A DNA stretch of 64,000 bases from Kitasatospora aureofaciens (lineage in GTDB: Bacteria; Actinomycetota; Actinomycetes; Streptomycetales; Streptomycetaceae): NCBI RefSeq assembly GCF_019192735.1, contig NZ_JAHTKP010000007.1, positions 124,001 through 188,000 of the forward strand, given 5' to 3'. Within the stretch, counting starts at the first letter, position 1; each line of letters starts with the position of its first letter. Below, piece after piece: positions 7,832 through 16,272 of this stretch. The notes beneath the pieces were generated by a model. It was not told the DNA's origin. It made no database searches and saw only the letters and a program-made list of their open reading frames with translations. Made by a program: the position numbers and the translations under genes.

Positions 7832-8614
7832 ATGTGGTTGCTGTTCCTGATACCGGCGTGCGTCGCGGCGGTGCTCTCCTGTCTCCGGCTGGTCCGGATG
7901 ACCGCCGCCGCCGACGCCCTCGCCGGGCAGGACGGGCCGCGCCCGCCGGAGGCCGTCGGCATCGGGCTCTACGAGACGGCCTACCTGGCCGGCGGCCCGG
8001 ACCGGGTGGTCGAACTCACCCTCGTCCTGATGGCCGGCCGGGGCCGGCTCCACCTCGCGCACACCGGCTGGACGACCGTCGTCGACCCCAAGGGCCGCAG
8101 CCGGCTGGAACGCGCGATCATCGCCACCGTCGGCCCCGACGGCCAGTGCCGCACCGACGACCTGCGCCGCGCGATGGGCGAGCACCCCACCGTCCTGGAG
8201 ATCGGCGCCCGGCTCTCGCTGGCCGGCCTGGCCACCCCGGCGCTGGTGCAGCGCAACACCGTCGTGGTGGTCCGCCAGGTCCGGCACGCGCTGCTGCTGT
8301 CCGTCCTGCTGCTGGCCGCCGCCCTCGCCGTCGGCTGCTTCACCGACGGCGACGCCCTCGCCCCGCTCGCCTGGTTCTCGCTGCCGCTGGTGCTCACCTC
8401 CGGCACCCTGCTGATGGCCCGCGTCGACGTCTACCCGTACACCCGGTGGGCCTCCCCGATCGGCCAGGAGGTCCTCCGCGAGGTCCGCCCCGCCCGCCAG
8501 CGCGGCCTCGCCGATGACGAGGAGCGCGAACTCCTCACCGCCGTCGCCATGAACGGCCCCGCCGCCCTCCCCGACGCCCGCCTCCGCGCCGCCCTCCGTC
8601 CCCACCGCACCTGA
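7832..8614 (+). CDS. TIGR04222-type membrane protein paralogue without Cys tail
   Basis: 260 residues. It shares with its upstream neighbour the order: N-terminal membrane helix (WLLFLIPACVAAVLSCL), GLYETAYLAGGPDRVVELTLVLM, the helix RLERAIIATVGPDGQCRTDDLR, and two adjacent membrane helices (LLLSVLLLAAALAVG and WFSLPLVLTSGTLLMA). It ends in a soluble Arg-rich segment and lacks the Ser/Cys tail. It is probably a duplication of the neighbouring gene that lost the tail, or a helper that pairs with it in the membrane. It lies 78 bases downstream and is co-oriented, then a terminator ends the operon. The function of the domain is unknown. Confidence 0.82.
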   Translation: MWLLFLIPACVAAVLSCLRLVRMTAAADALAGQDGPRPPEAVGIGLYETAYLAGGPDRVVELTLVLMAGRGRLHLAHTGWTTVVDPKGRSRLERAIIATVGPDGQCRTDDLRRAMGEHPTVLEIGARLSLAGLATPALVQRNTVVVVRQVRHALLLSVLLLAAALAVGCFTDGDALAPLAWFSLPLVLTSGTLLMARVDVYPYTRWASPIGQEVLREVRPARQRGLADDEERELLTAVAMNGPAALPDARLRAALRPHRT

Positions 8615-8617
8615 AAC

Positions 8618-8652
8618 GCGAAACGGGGCCCGCCGAAGCGGACCCCGTTCGC
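8618..8652. terminator. Bidirectional terminator between convergent TIGR04222 and hemQ genes
   Basis: Stem of GCGAA and CGGGG on one side pairing with CCCCG and TTCGC on the other, with one bulge and one mismatch, around a CGAA loop. It sits in the 50-base gap between the convergent stops. Confidence 0.7.
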
Positions 8653-8664
8653 GGATGTCCCGCG

Positions 8665-9390
8665 TCAGGCCAGGCCGTTGAGCAGCTCGCTGACCGGCTT
8701 GCGGCGGCCCGTGAAGAACGGGACCTCCTCGCGCACGTGGAGACGGGCGCGGGACGGGCGCAGGTCGCGCATCAGGTCGACGATGCGGTGCAGCTCGTCG
8801 GCCTCGAACGCGAGCAGCCACTCGTAGTCGCCGAGCGCGAACGAGGCGACCGTGTTGGCCCGCACGTCCGGGTAACCGCGGGCCATCTGGCCGTGCTCGG
8901 CGAGCATCGCGCGCCGCTCGGCGTCCGGCAGCAGGTACCACTCGTAGGAGCGGACGAACGGGTACACGCAGACGTAGTCGCGCGGGCGCTCGTCGGCGAG
9001 GAACGCCGGGATGTGCGACTTGTTGAACTCGGCCGGGCGGTGCAGCGCCATGTTCGACCAGACCGGCTCCAGCTGACGGCCCAGGCCGGTACGGCGGAAG
9101 CGGTTGTACGCCTCCTGCAGGTCGTCCGAGTCGGCGGCGTGCCACCAGACCATGATGTCGGCGTCCGCGCGCAGACCGGACACGTCGTACGTGCCGCGCA
9201 CGGTCACGTCCTTCGCCGCCAGCTGCGCGAACAGCTCGTCCACCTCGGCGGCCAGGGCGGTGCGGTCCTCGGGCAGGGCGCCCTTGAGCTTGAACACCGA
9301 CCACATGGTGTAGCGGATGACCTGGTTCAGGTCGCGCGCCTTCTTCTTCTCGGGCTGCTGCTCCGGCTGCCGCTCAACGGTCTCAGTCAT
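8665..9390 (-). CDS. hemQ: HemQ, coproheme decarboxylase (heme synthase)
   Basis: A 241-residue chlorite-dismutase-superfamily protein. HemQ uses peroxide to decarboxylate two propionates of iron-coproporphyrin III, giving heme b in the cytosol. The actinobacterial signature is present: [13 protein letters not shown] near the N-terminus, the reactive Tyr in [10 protein letters not shown] (Y143), and AEHGQMAR with H166 as the likely proximal heme ligand. The distal Arg of true chlorite dismutases is not evident. The ATG overlaps the stop of hemY by four bases (ATGA), so the two are translationally coupled. The longer upstream open frame is just hemY read in another frame. Confidence 0.93.
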   Translation of the reverse strand: MTETVERQPEQQPEKKKARDLNQVIRYTMWSVFKLKGALPEDRTALAAEVDELFAQLAAKDVTVRGTYDVSGLRADADIMVWWHAADSDDLQEAYNRFRRTGLGRQLEPVWSNMALHRPAEFNKSHIPAFLADERPRDYVCVYPFVRSYEWYLLPDAERRAMLAEHGQMARGYPDVRANTVASFALGDYEWLLAFEADELHRIVDLMRDLRPSRARLHVREEVPFFTGRRKPVSELLNGLA

Positions 9391-10820
9391 GCGCCCATTG
9401 TCCTCTCCGTGGAACCTTCCCCGGTCGCCGGGGTCAACAGTTTGTCGATCGCCGCCACGGCGGTGGCCGCGGAGGCGATGCACGCCGGGATCCCCACGCC
9501 CTCGTACGCGGCGCCGCACAGCGCCAGCCCGCCCGCCTCGGCGACCGCCGCCCGCACCCGGGCCACCCGGTCCAGGTGGCCCACCGGGTACTGCGGCAGG
9601 CCGGCCCGGAAGCGGGAGACGGCGGTGTCGTACGGCCGCGCGGTCAGCCCGATCGCCTCGCCGAGGTCGGCCAGCGAGCGGGCCACCAGCTCCTCGTCCG
9701 GCAGGTCCAGCGCCTCGTCCTCGCGGTACCGGCCCAGCGAGGTGCGCAGCAGGAACGCGTCCGGGGCGGAGCGCTCCAGCCAGCCCCACTTGTTGGAGGA
9801 GAAGGTCGACGCCTTGATCTGCCGCCCGTCCACCGGCGGCACCAGGAAGCCGCTGCCCTTCGGCGGCTCCGGCAGGTCGGCCCGCCGGAATGCCAGGGTC
9901 ACCAGCGCCATGCCCGCGTACTCGACGGCGTCCAGCTCGGCGGCGGCCGCCGGCACGTCCGCGCGCAGCAGCCGGGCCGCGGCCGGCGCCGGGACGGCCA
10001 GCACGACGGCGTCCGCCGCCAGCACCTCCCCGCCGCCGGTCACCACGCGCCAGCCCTCGGGCGTGCGGCGCAGCTCGTCGACGGACGTCCCGGTGCGCAG
10101 GTCCACACCCGCCTTCACGCAGGCCGCGGCGACGGCCTCCGGCAGGGTGCCGAGGCCGCCGCGCAGCCCCTGGAACACCGGCGTGCCGACGACCGTCGGG
10201 CGCGAGGCCAGCTCGTGCACCCCTTTAACCAGCGAACCGCCGCCCCGCGCGATCGGCAGCAACTGCGGCACGGCGGCGCGCAGCGAGATCTCGTCGGCGT
10301 GCCCGGCGTAGACACCGCCCAGCAGCGGCTCCACCAGCCGGTCCACCACCTCGCGGCCCAGCCGGTCGGCGACGTACCGCCCGATCGCCACGTCCTCGCC
10401 GACCTCGGTGACGCCCTCGTGCCGGACCCGCTCCAGCCCCTCGGCGGTCAGCACCCCCGAGGCCGCCAGCGCGTCCAGATCACCCGGGACGCCCATCACC
10501 TGCCCACCCGGCAGCGGGCGCAGCGCGCCCCGCGTCCAGATCGCCGCCTTCGCGGTGGTCGGCGGCTCCAGCTCGCCCCCCAGCCCGACCGCCCGCGCCA
10601 GCTCCACCGCCTCCGGCCTGCGCGCGAGCATCGACTCGGCCCCGAGATCCACCCGGACCCCGCCGACCTCTCCCCCGTACAGCTTCCCGCCGACCCGCGC
10701 CGACGCCTCCACCAACGTCACCCGCGCCCGCGCCGGCCCCCCGGCCGCCCCGCTCAGAAAGGCAGCCGCAGCCAGCCCCGCGATCCCGCCACCGATGACG
10801 ACGACATGTGCATCCGACAT
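9387..10820 (-). CDS. hemY: Coproporphyrinogen/protoporphyrinogen III oxidase, HemY/CgoX type
   Basis: A 477-residue FAD-dependent oxidase. The Rossmann motif [19 protein letters not shown] is at residues 6-24, with an [10 protein letters not shown] motif soon after for FAD and substrate, and the C-terminal FAD signature [18 protein letters not shown]. It removes six electrons from coproporphyrinogen III, the step before iron insertion, and in actinobacteria acts upstream of HemQ. It is often labelled hemG in annotations. It is followed at four-base overlap by hemQ and preceded at 33 bases by a Uma2 gene. Length is normal and no defects are seen. Confidence 0.93.
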   Translation of the reverse strand: MSDAHVVVIGGGIAGLAAAAFLSGAAGGPARARVTLVEASARVGGKLYGGEVGGVRVDLGAESMLARRPEAVELARAVGLGGELEPPTTAKAAIWTRGALRPLPGGQVMGVPGDLDALAASGVLTAEGLERVRHEGVTEVGEDVAIGRYVADRLGREVVDRLVEPLLGGVYAGHADEISLRAAVPQLLPIARGGGSLVKGVHELASRPTVVGTPVFQGLRGGLGTLPEAVAAACVKAGVDLRTGTSVDELRRTPEGWRVVTGGGEVLAADAVVLAVPAPAAARLLRADVPAAAAELDAVEYAGMALVTLAFRRADLPEPPKGSGFLVPPVDGRQIKASTFSSNKWGWLERSAPDAFLLRTSLGRYREDEALDLPDEELVARSLADLGEAIGLTARPYDTAVSRFRAGLPQYPVGHLDRVARVRAAVAEAGGLALCGAAYEGVGIPACIASAATAVAAIDKLLTPATGEGSTERTMGA

Positions 10821-10853
10821 GCCCGCAGTCTCGCAGGTCCTTACACGAATGCC

Positions 10854-11426
10854 TCAACCCGCCAGTGCATTCAGGTCGATCATGATCGGAAACGGCACCG
10901 GCCGTTCCAGCGTGCCCCGGAAGATCCCGGCGGGCGCGTACGTAGAGGTCGCTTGGTCCAACTCGTAGACATGTACGGCCGGCTGGCCGCCCTCTTCCTC
11001 CTCGACCACCCAGTAGTGCGGGATCCCGGCCTCGGCGTACTTGCGGATCTTGACCCTACGGTCGCGGTGTGCGGACTCCGGCGAGACGACCTCGACGGCG
11101 AGCAAGACCTCGTCGGGCGTGAACTGCGTGCGCCTCCCCTCGAATTCGGCCTTGACGACGAGAACGTCGGGCTCGGGGCGGTTCCGCTTGTCGAGCTTGA
11201 TCGACATCTCCCGCCCCACCCTGGTACCTGTCGGTACCTGGGCCAGCAGCGCGATCTTCAGGTTGTCGACAACCTCGCCGTGCCACCAGCGCTGCGGGGA
11301 CATCATGAAGACCAGTGCTCCATCGATCAGTTCCGTGTGCCGCGGCGCCTGCGGCAGGTGGTCGAGGTCGTCGGCAAACCAGCCCTCGTCTCTGGGCGCG
11401 TACATCCAGTCCGGCAGCTCGCTCAT
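10854..11426 (-). CDS. Uma2-family (DUF820) restriction-endonuclease-like protein
   Basis: 190 residues from the ATG at 11424-11426 (MSELPDWMYAPRDEGWF); the open frame extends upstream but without typical coding character. The PD-(D/E)xK-like core is visible: ELIDGALVFM, then PEPDVLVV, EVVSPESAHRDRRVKIRKY and AGIPHYWVVE. Uma2 proteins are abundant in actinomycetes and cyanobacteria with unknown roles; nuclease activity is predicted from the fold only. The gene sits inside the heme cluster between hemE and hemY, co-oriented, which suggests insertion into an older arrangement rather than a heme role. Confidence 0.88.
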   Translation of the reverse strand: MSELPDWMYAPRDEGWFADDLDHLPQAPRHTELIDGALVFMMSPQRWWHGEVVDNLKIALLAQVPTGTRVGREMSIKLDKRNRPEPDVLVVKAEFEGRRTQFTPDEVLLAVEVVSPESAHRDRRVKIRKYAEAGIPHYWVVEEEEGGQPAVHVYELDQATSTYAPAGIFRGTLERPVPFPIMIDLNALAG

Positions 11427-11562
11427 GGTCCCACGATAGCGAGTTCCGGGGCGCGGAGAGCCGCTGCTTCGGGGGTGTGGTATGGAACCGATCTTGGCGG
11501 GTACGGATCGAGGTGGAGGCCGGGTGGCGGAGCGCCGCCCGGCCTCGGACACGACCTCGGGG

Positions 11563-12666
11563 TCAGCGCGCGCTGGCCTCGTGCACGAAGGCGACGAGCC
11601 GGCTGAGTGCGTCCGGGTCCATGCTGGGCAGCACGCCGTGGCCGAGGTTGAAGATGTGGCCGCTGTCGCCGAGCGCCTGGGCGGCGTGCAGCACCTCGCG
11701 GGCCTTGGTCTCGACGACCTTGGTGGGCGCGAACAGCACGGCCGGGTCGAGGTTGCCCTGCAGGCCCTTGCCGGGGCCGACCCGGTCGGCGGCGACGTTC
11801 AGCGGCACCCGCCAGTCGACGCCGACGATGTCCGCGCCGGCCTGGCCCATCAGGCCGAGCAGTTCGCCGGTGCCGACGCCGAAGTGGATTCGCGGCACGC
11901 CGTAGTGGGCGACGGCGTCGAAGACCTTGGTGCTGGCCGGCATGACCGAGCGGCGGTAGTCGTCGGGGGCGAGCGAGCCGACCCAGGAGTCGAACAGCTG
12001 GATCGCCGAGGCGCCGGCCTCGATCTGCACCTTCAGGAACGCGGAGGTGATGTCGGCGAGCCGGTCGACCAGGGCCGCCCACAGCTCGGGCTGGCCGTAC
12101 ATCATGGCCTTGGTGTTCTCGTGGTTCTTGGACGGCCCGCCCTCGACCAGGTAGCTGGCGAGGGTGTACGGGGCGCCGGCGAAGCCGATCAGCGGGGTCC
12201 CGCCGAGCTCGTCGACGAGCAGGCCGACGGCCTCGGTGATGTAGGGGACGTCGTCCGGCTCCAGCGGGCGCAGCCGCTGGAGGTCCTCGAAGGTGCGGAT
12301 CGGGTCGGCGATGACCGGGCCGACGTTCGGCTTGATCTCGACGTCGATGCCGACGGCCTTGAGCGGCACCACGATGTCGCTGAAGAAGATTGCCGCGTCC
12401 ACCTTGTGCCGGCGGACCGGCTGCAGGGTGATCTCCTTGACCAGCTCGGGCCGCATGCAGGACTCCAGCATGGGGATGCCCTCGCGGACCTTCAGGTACT
12501 CGGGCAGCGAGCGGCCGGCCTGGCGCATGAACCACACGGGGGTGTGCGGCACCGGCTCGTGCCGGCAGGCGCGCAGGAACGCGGAGTCGTGCGCGGCGCC
12601 GCGGCGCGCGGGGGTGGTCCGGCCGTCGGGGGTGGCCGCCGTGGTGTCTGCCGTAGTCTCGCTCAC
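11563..12666 (-). CDS. hemE: Uroporphyrinogen decarboxylase
   Basis: 367 residues from the GTG at 12664-12666; an in-frame start further upstream would add 30 unconserved residues. HemE removes the four acetate carboxyls of uroporphyrinogen III to give coproporphyrinogen III. Signature motifs are [15 protein letters not shown] near residue 42, the substrate Asp region [44 protein letters not shown] and [10 protein letters not shown]. It heads a co-oriented hemE, Uma2, hemY, hemQ run and is divergent from the DUF3000 gene, with about 146 bases between holding both promoters. Start choice is moderately sure; identity is very sure. Confidence 0.95.
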   Translation of the reverse strand: MSETTADTTAATPDGRTTPARRGAAHDSAFLRACRHEPVPHTPVWFMRQAGRSLPEYLKVREGIPMLESCMRPELVKEITLQPVRRHKVDAAIFFSDIVVPLKAVGIDVEIKPNVGPVIADPIRTFEDLQRLRPLEPDDVPYITEAVGLLVDELGGTPLIGFAGAPYTLASYLVEGGPSKNHENTKAMMYGQPELWAALVDRLADITSAFLKVQIEAGASAIQLFDSWVGSLAPDDYRRSVMPASTKVFDAVAHYGVPRIHFGVGTGELLGLMGQAGADIVGVDWRVPLNVAADRVGPGKGLQGNLDPAVLFAPTKVVETKAREVLHAAQALGDSGHIFNLGHGVLPSMDPDALSRLVAFVHEASAR

Positions 12667-12812
12667 GGTGCAAATCTTCGCATGCGCCCCGGGCGGGACT
12701 TCCCGGCCGGCCCCGTCGGTTCCTCCAAGATGTGACCGGGTTTGCCGTTCCGGCACGCCGCTCGGACGGAAGTTGCGGCGATAACCCGGGTTTTCGACCT
12801 AGTCTTCGGGTC

Positions 12813-13475
12813 ATGGCAGCGGTCGGCGGGCACCCCGCACAGGGTGGCGGAGCAGGTGGCGGAACGGGTCGGGAGGGGGCGCCGAGCGAGTTCCGGGCCG
12901 CCGTGGCGGCGTTCGACGGGGCGCGGCTGCGGCCCGAGGTGCAGCTCTCCCCCGCACCGGCGCCGCGCCGGCTCGCCCCGTACGCGTTCGCGGTGACCGC
13001 CGCGGTGGAGGTGGACGGCGAGGAGCTGGCGGACGGCCGGCTGGTGCTGCTGTACGACCCGGCGGGCCAGGAGGCCTGGAACGGGGAGTTCCGCGTGGTC
13101 ACGATGACCCGGGCCGAGCTGGAACCGGAGATGGCCGGCGACCCGATGCTGTCCGAGGTCGGCTGGGCCTGGCTGCTGGACGCCCTGCAGGCGCACGGCG
13201 CCGGGTACGCGGAGCCGTCCGGCACGGTGACCAGGTGCGCCTCGCAGTACTTCGGCGGTCTCGCGGACCGCCCGTCCTCGACCGAGATCGAGATCCGGGC
13301 CTCCTGGACGCCGTCCGACGGCCGGTTCGAGCGGCACCTGGCCGCCTGGGGGGACCTGCTCTGCATCAGCGCGGGCCTGCCGCCGGTCGCCCCGGGCCCG
13401 CAGGCCCCGGCCGACGTTCCGTCACTCGGTGGGGTGGTCCCGATGCCCGCCCGACGGCGCCCGCGCTCGCACTGA
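12813..13475 (+). CDS. DUF3000 family protein
   Basis: 220 residues from the ATG at 12813. After a Gly-rich N-terminus the conserved body begins FRAAVAAFDGARLRPEV, followed by RLAPYAFAVTAAVEV, LADGRLVLLYDP, WNGEFRVVTMTRAELE, MLSEVGWAWLLDAL and GTVTRCASQYFGGL. The actinobacterial DUF3000 family has no assigned role. Its location between hemE and the response regulator and RNase D genes is the common streptomycete arrangement. No membrane segment or signal peptide. It is probably cytosolic. Confidence 0.85.
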   Translation: MAAVGGHPAQGGGAGGGTGREGAPSEFRAAVAAFDGARLRPEVQLSPAPAPRRLAPYAFAVTAAVEVDGEELADGRLVLLYDPAGQEAWNGEFRVVTMTRAELEPEMAGDPMLSEVGWAWLLDALQAHGAGYAEPSGTVTRCASQYFGGLADRPSSTEIEIRASWTPSDGRFERHLAAWGDLLCISAGLPPVAPGPQAPADVPSLGGVVPMPARRRPRSH

Positions 13476-13796
13476 GGAGTGGCCGTCCGGCCGGTACGGC
13501 ACCGGCGGGCCGGACGCCACCCCCAGGACTGACGAAGTGTGACTTCGGACCCGCTCTGCGTCAATTAACCGGTCAAGACCGACCGATCCGCTTCGGATCT
13601 GATCGATTTTGTGCGAATTCCAGGCATGTCGCATCAATCATTTGCGCGATTTGTCCGTATTGCTACTCACTAGATCGTGATCTTTCGCTAAAGCCGGACA
13701 CGGTAGCTGCCGAAGCAGACTGTGACCCTTTCCGAACGCGGAACACTCCGACCGCCCCCATCGGGGTTCCGTCCGCCACTCCCCGCAGGAGGCCTG
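13476..13796. other. Intergenic region before the response regulator gene
   Basis: 321 bases, noticeably richer in A and T than the genes. It holds two small inverted repeats: GAAGT-GTG-ACTTC at 13534-13546 and GATCCG-CTT-CGGATC at 13585-13599. The second is followed by a short T-rich run and could end the DUF3000 transcript. The remainder should contain the response regulator promoter; I could not assign -35 and -10 boxes with confidence. Confidence 0.5.
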
Positions 13797-14513
13797 GTGT
13801 CGGTCCTTCTTGAGCACCCCGCAAACGTGGTCGCCTACCGCCCGACCAAGCCCACCGCCATGGTGGTCATCGCCGATCCCCGCGTCCGAAACACCGTCAC
13901 CCGCCACCTGTGGGCGCTCGGCGTCCGGGACGTGATCGAGGTGTCCTCGATCGCCGAGGCCCGCCCCCGGGTCTCCACCCCGCGCGACATCTGCGTCGCC
14001 GACGTGCACCTGCCGGACGGCTCCGGGCTGACCATCCTGGCCGAGACCCGCGCCGCGGGCTGGCCCAACGGCCTGGCGCTCTCCGCCGCCGACGACATCG
14101 GCGCGGTCCGCAGCGCGCTGGCCGGTGGTGTGAAGGGCTACGTCGTCACCGGCACCCGCACCAACGTCGCGATGCCCGGGCGTCCGGGCCTGCCGCTGGG
14201 CGCCGCCGGGCTGGCCGGGCGGATGCGCCGCCCCGGCATGCCGGGCGTACCGGGCACGGCCGGAGCGCCGGGTGCGCCGGGAGCCCCCGGTGCGCCAGGT
14301 ACGCAGCAGGCCGCCTACCGCGAGCTGTCCGGCCGTGAGGTCGAGGTGCTGCGGCTGGTGGCGGAGGGCCAGTCCAACAAGGCGATCGGCGTCGCGATGG
14401 GACTGTCCGCGCTGACCGTCAAGAGCCACCTAGCCCGCATCGCGCGCAAGCTCGGCACCGGCGACCGGGCCGGGATGGTCGCGGTCGCGCTGCGCACCGG
14501 GATCATCCACTGA
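13797..14513 (+). CDS. LuxR/NarL-type response regulator with collagen-like linker
   Basis: 238 residues from the GTG at 13797, chosen because AGGAGG lies five bases upstream. Residues about 20-120 form a receiver domain: the phospho-acceptor Asp is in ICVADVHLPDGSGL and the conserved Lys in GGVKGYV. The usual acidic pair is reduced to one Asp (VIADPR). A linker rich in Gly-X-Pro triplets follows (MPGVPGTAGAPGAPGAPGAPG). The C-terminal LuxR helix-turn-helix is LSGREVEVLRLVAEGQSNK through LTVKSHLARIARKLG. No histidine kinase is adjacent, so it is an orphan here. This position between DUF3000 and RNase D is common in streptomycetes. Confidence 0.88.
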   Translation: MSVLLEHPANVVAYRPTKPTAMVVIADPRVRNTVTRHLWALGVRDVIEVSSIAEARPRVSTPRDICVADVHLPDGSGLTILAETRAAGWPNGLALSAADDIGAVRSALAGGVKGYVVTGTRTNVAMPGRPGLPLGAAGLAGRMRRPGMPGVPGTAGAPGAPGAPGAPGTQQAAYRELSGREVEVLRLVAEGQSNKAIGVAMGLSALTVKSHLARIARKLGTGDRAGMVAVALRTGIIH

Positions 14514-14532
14514 GCCGATCGAGCCGGACCGC

Positions 14533-14572
14533 TGCGGCGGCTCAGGAGGAACGTTCCTTCTGAGCCGCCGCA
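14533..14572 (+). terminator. Terminator hairpin after the response regulator
   Basis: TGCGGCGGCTCAG at 14533-14545 pairs exactly with 14560-14572, and the inner GGAACGTTCC continues the pairing, giving a near-perfect 18-20 bp stem. It begins 20 bases after the stop codon. The next 219 bases up to the RNase D start contain no gene. Confidence 0.85.
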
Positions 14573-14791
14573 ATGCTGCTGACGGAGGAGCGGCCCGCCC
14601 CGAGCCGAAGGGGAGCGCCGGTGCCGAAAGGGAGGGAGCGAGGAGGCCCCGAGGGACGAGGGGTCTCGGAGCGATGACCGTCGGCACCGGGTCCGAGCGG
14701 ACCGGAGGCGAGCGGGCGAGTCACAGTCACGGACGCGGTCTGACCAGTCCGACAACACTCCCGGCTTCGAGGACCGTCGTACCCTTGGTGG

Positions 14792-16036
14792 GTGACCGAC
14801 GCCGTAGCAGCCATCCCAGAAGAAGCAGCCCCGGTCCCGCTCCTTGAGCCCAAGGAAGGGATCCCGCCAGTCGTGGCGGACGAGCGGGCGCTGGCCGCCA
14901 CCGTCGCCGCCTTCGCCGCGGGCACCGGACCGGTCGCCGTCGACGCCGAGCGGGCCTCCGGCTACCGCTACGGGCAGCGCGCGTACCTCATCCAGCTGCG
15001 CCGCGCGGGCGCCGGCACCGCGCTGATCGACCCGATCGCCTGCCCCGACCTCGGCGGGCTGGGCGCCGCCCTCGCGGACACCGAATGGGTGGTGCACGCC
15101 GCCACCCAGGACCTGCCCTGCCTGGCCGAGGTGGGCATGAGACCGCAGCGGCTGTTCGACACCGAGCTGGCCGGGCGGATCGCCGGCTTCGCGCGGGTCG
15201 GACTCGGGCCGATGACCGAGAGCGTGCTCGGGCTGAGCCTGGCCAAGGAGCACTCGGCGGTCGACTGGTCCACCCGCCCGCTGCCCGAGCCGTGGCTGCG
15301 CTACGCCGCTCTGGACGTCGAGGTGCTGGTCGAGCTGCGCGACGCACTCGAACAGGAGCTGGACGCCCAGGGCAAGCTCGACTGGGCGCTGGAGGAGTTC
15401 GCCGCGATCGCCGCCGCGCCCCGGCCGGCCCCGCGCACCGACCCGTGGCGCCGAACCTCGCAGCTGCACAAGGTCCGCCGGCGCCGCCAGCTGGCCGTGG
15501 TGCGCGAGCTGTGGCTGGCCCGGGACCGGATGGCGCAGGATCGCGACGTCTCGCCGGGCCGGGTGCTCTCGGACGCCGCGATCGTCAACGCCGCGCTGGC
15601 CATGCCGCTGAACATCGCCGCCCTCCAGGCCGTCCAGGGCTTCGGGCCGCGGGTGCACCGGCGCCAGCTGGAGCAGTGGCTGTCCGCCGTGCAGCGCGGG
15701 CGGGAGGTGCCGGAGAACCAGCTGCCGCCGGCCGCCGCGCCGCACGACGGTCCGCCGCCGCCGCGGGCCTGGGCCGAGAAGGACCCGGTGGCCGCCGCCC
15801 GGCTGTCCGGCGCCCGCAGCGCGGTCAGCGAGCTGGCCGAGCGGCACAACCTGCCGGCCGAGAACCTGATCACGCCCGACCTGGTCCGCCGGGTCTCCTG
15901 GGAGCCGCCGGCCGACGCGAGCGCCGAGGGCGTGGCCGCCGCGCTGCGCCGCCTCGGTGCCCGGCAGTGGCAGGTCGACCTGGTGGCTCCGGCGGTCGCC
16001 GCCGCGTTCGCCACCGCGATCGCCGCGCAGGGCTGA
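14792..16036 (+). CDS. rnd: Ribonuclease D-like 3'-5' exoribonuclease with HRDC domain
   Basis: 414 residues from a GTG start. The DEDD exonuclease domain occupies residues about 30-200: Exo I Asp-x-Glu in VAVDAERASGYRYGQRAYL, Exo II in VVHAATQDLPCLAEVG, and Exo III Tyr and Asp in LRYAALDVEVLVEL. An HRDC domain follows (KVRRRRQLAVVRELWLARD to NIAALQAVQGFG). RNase D family members trim 3' ends of tRNA and other structured RNAs in the cytosol. It lies between the response regulator and the thiolase/fadB pair and is closed by a very strong palindrome 20 bases past its stop. Confidence 0.9.
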   Translation: MTDAVAAIPEEAAPVPLLEPKEGIPPVVADERALAATVAAFAAGTGPVAVDAERASGYRYGQRAYLIQLRRAGAGTALIDPIACPDLGGLGAALADTEWVVHAATQDLPCLAEVGMRPQRLFDTELAGRIAGFARVGLGPMTESVLGLSLAKEHSAVDWSTRPLPEPWLRYAALDVEVLVELRDALEQELDAQGKLDWALEEFAAIAAAPRPAPRTDPWRRTSQLHKVRRRRQLAVVRELWLARDRMAQDRDVSPGRVLSDAAIVNAALAMPLNIAALQAVQGFGPRVHRRQLEQWLSAVQRGREVPENQLPPAAAPHDGPPPPRAWAEKDPVAAARLSGARSAVSELAERHNLPAENLITPDLVRRVSWEPPADASAEGVAAALRRLGARQWQVDLVAPAVAAAFATAIAAQG

Positions 16037-16055
16037 CCGAGCAGAGCCGAAGCGA

Positions 16056-16093
16056 CCGAAGGGGATGCCGTCGTACGACGGCATCCCCTTCGG
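16056..16093. terminator. 38-bp perfect palindrome, terminator of the RNase D gene
   Basis: Nineteen bases (starting CCGAAGGGGATGCC) are followed at once by their exact reverse complement, so a hairpin would have only a minimal loop at the TCGTACGA centre. It begins 20 bases after the RNase D stop and 180 bases before the thiolase start. Confidence 0.85.
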
Positions 16094-16272
16094 CGTTCCC
16101 TGGAGACACCGCACTGGTGAGACGTGTCGCGGGACACACGAGGTGAACCCGCCGAGGGGCCTGGGCAGGTTGGTTACCGACCGGTAGCATGGCGGTGAAG
16201 CGGCGCCGCTCGGATCTTCGCCGGCGGCAGCCTGCCCACCTCGAACTGTTGGTCCCTGGGAGGAGAGCCCCC

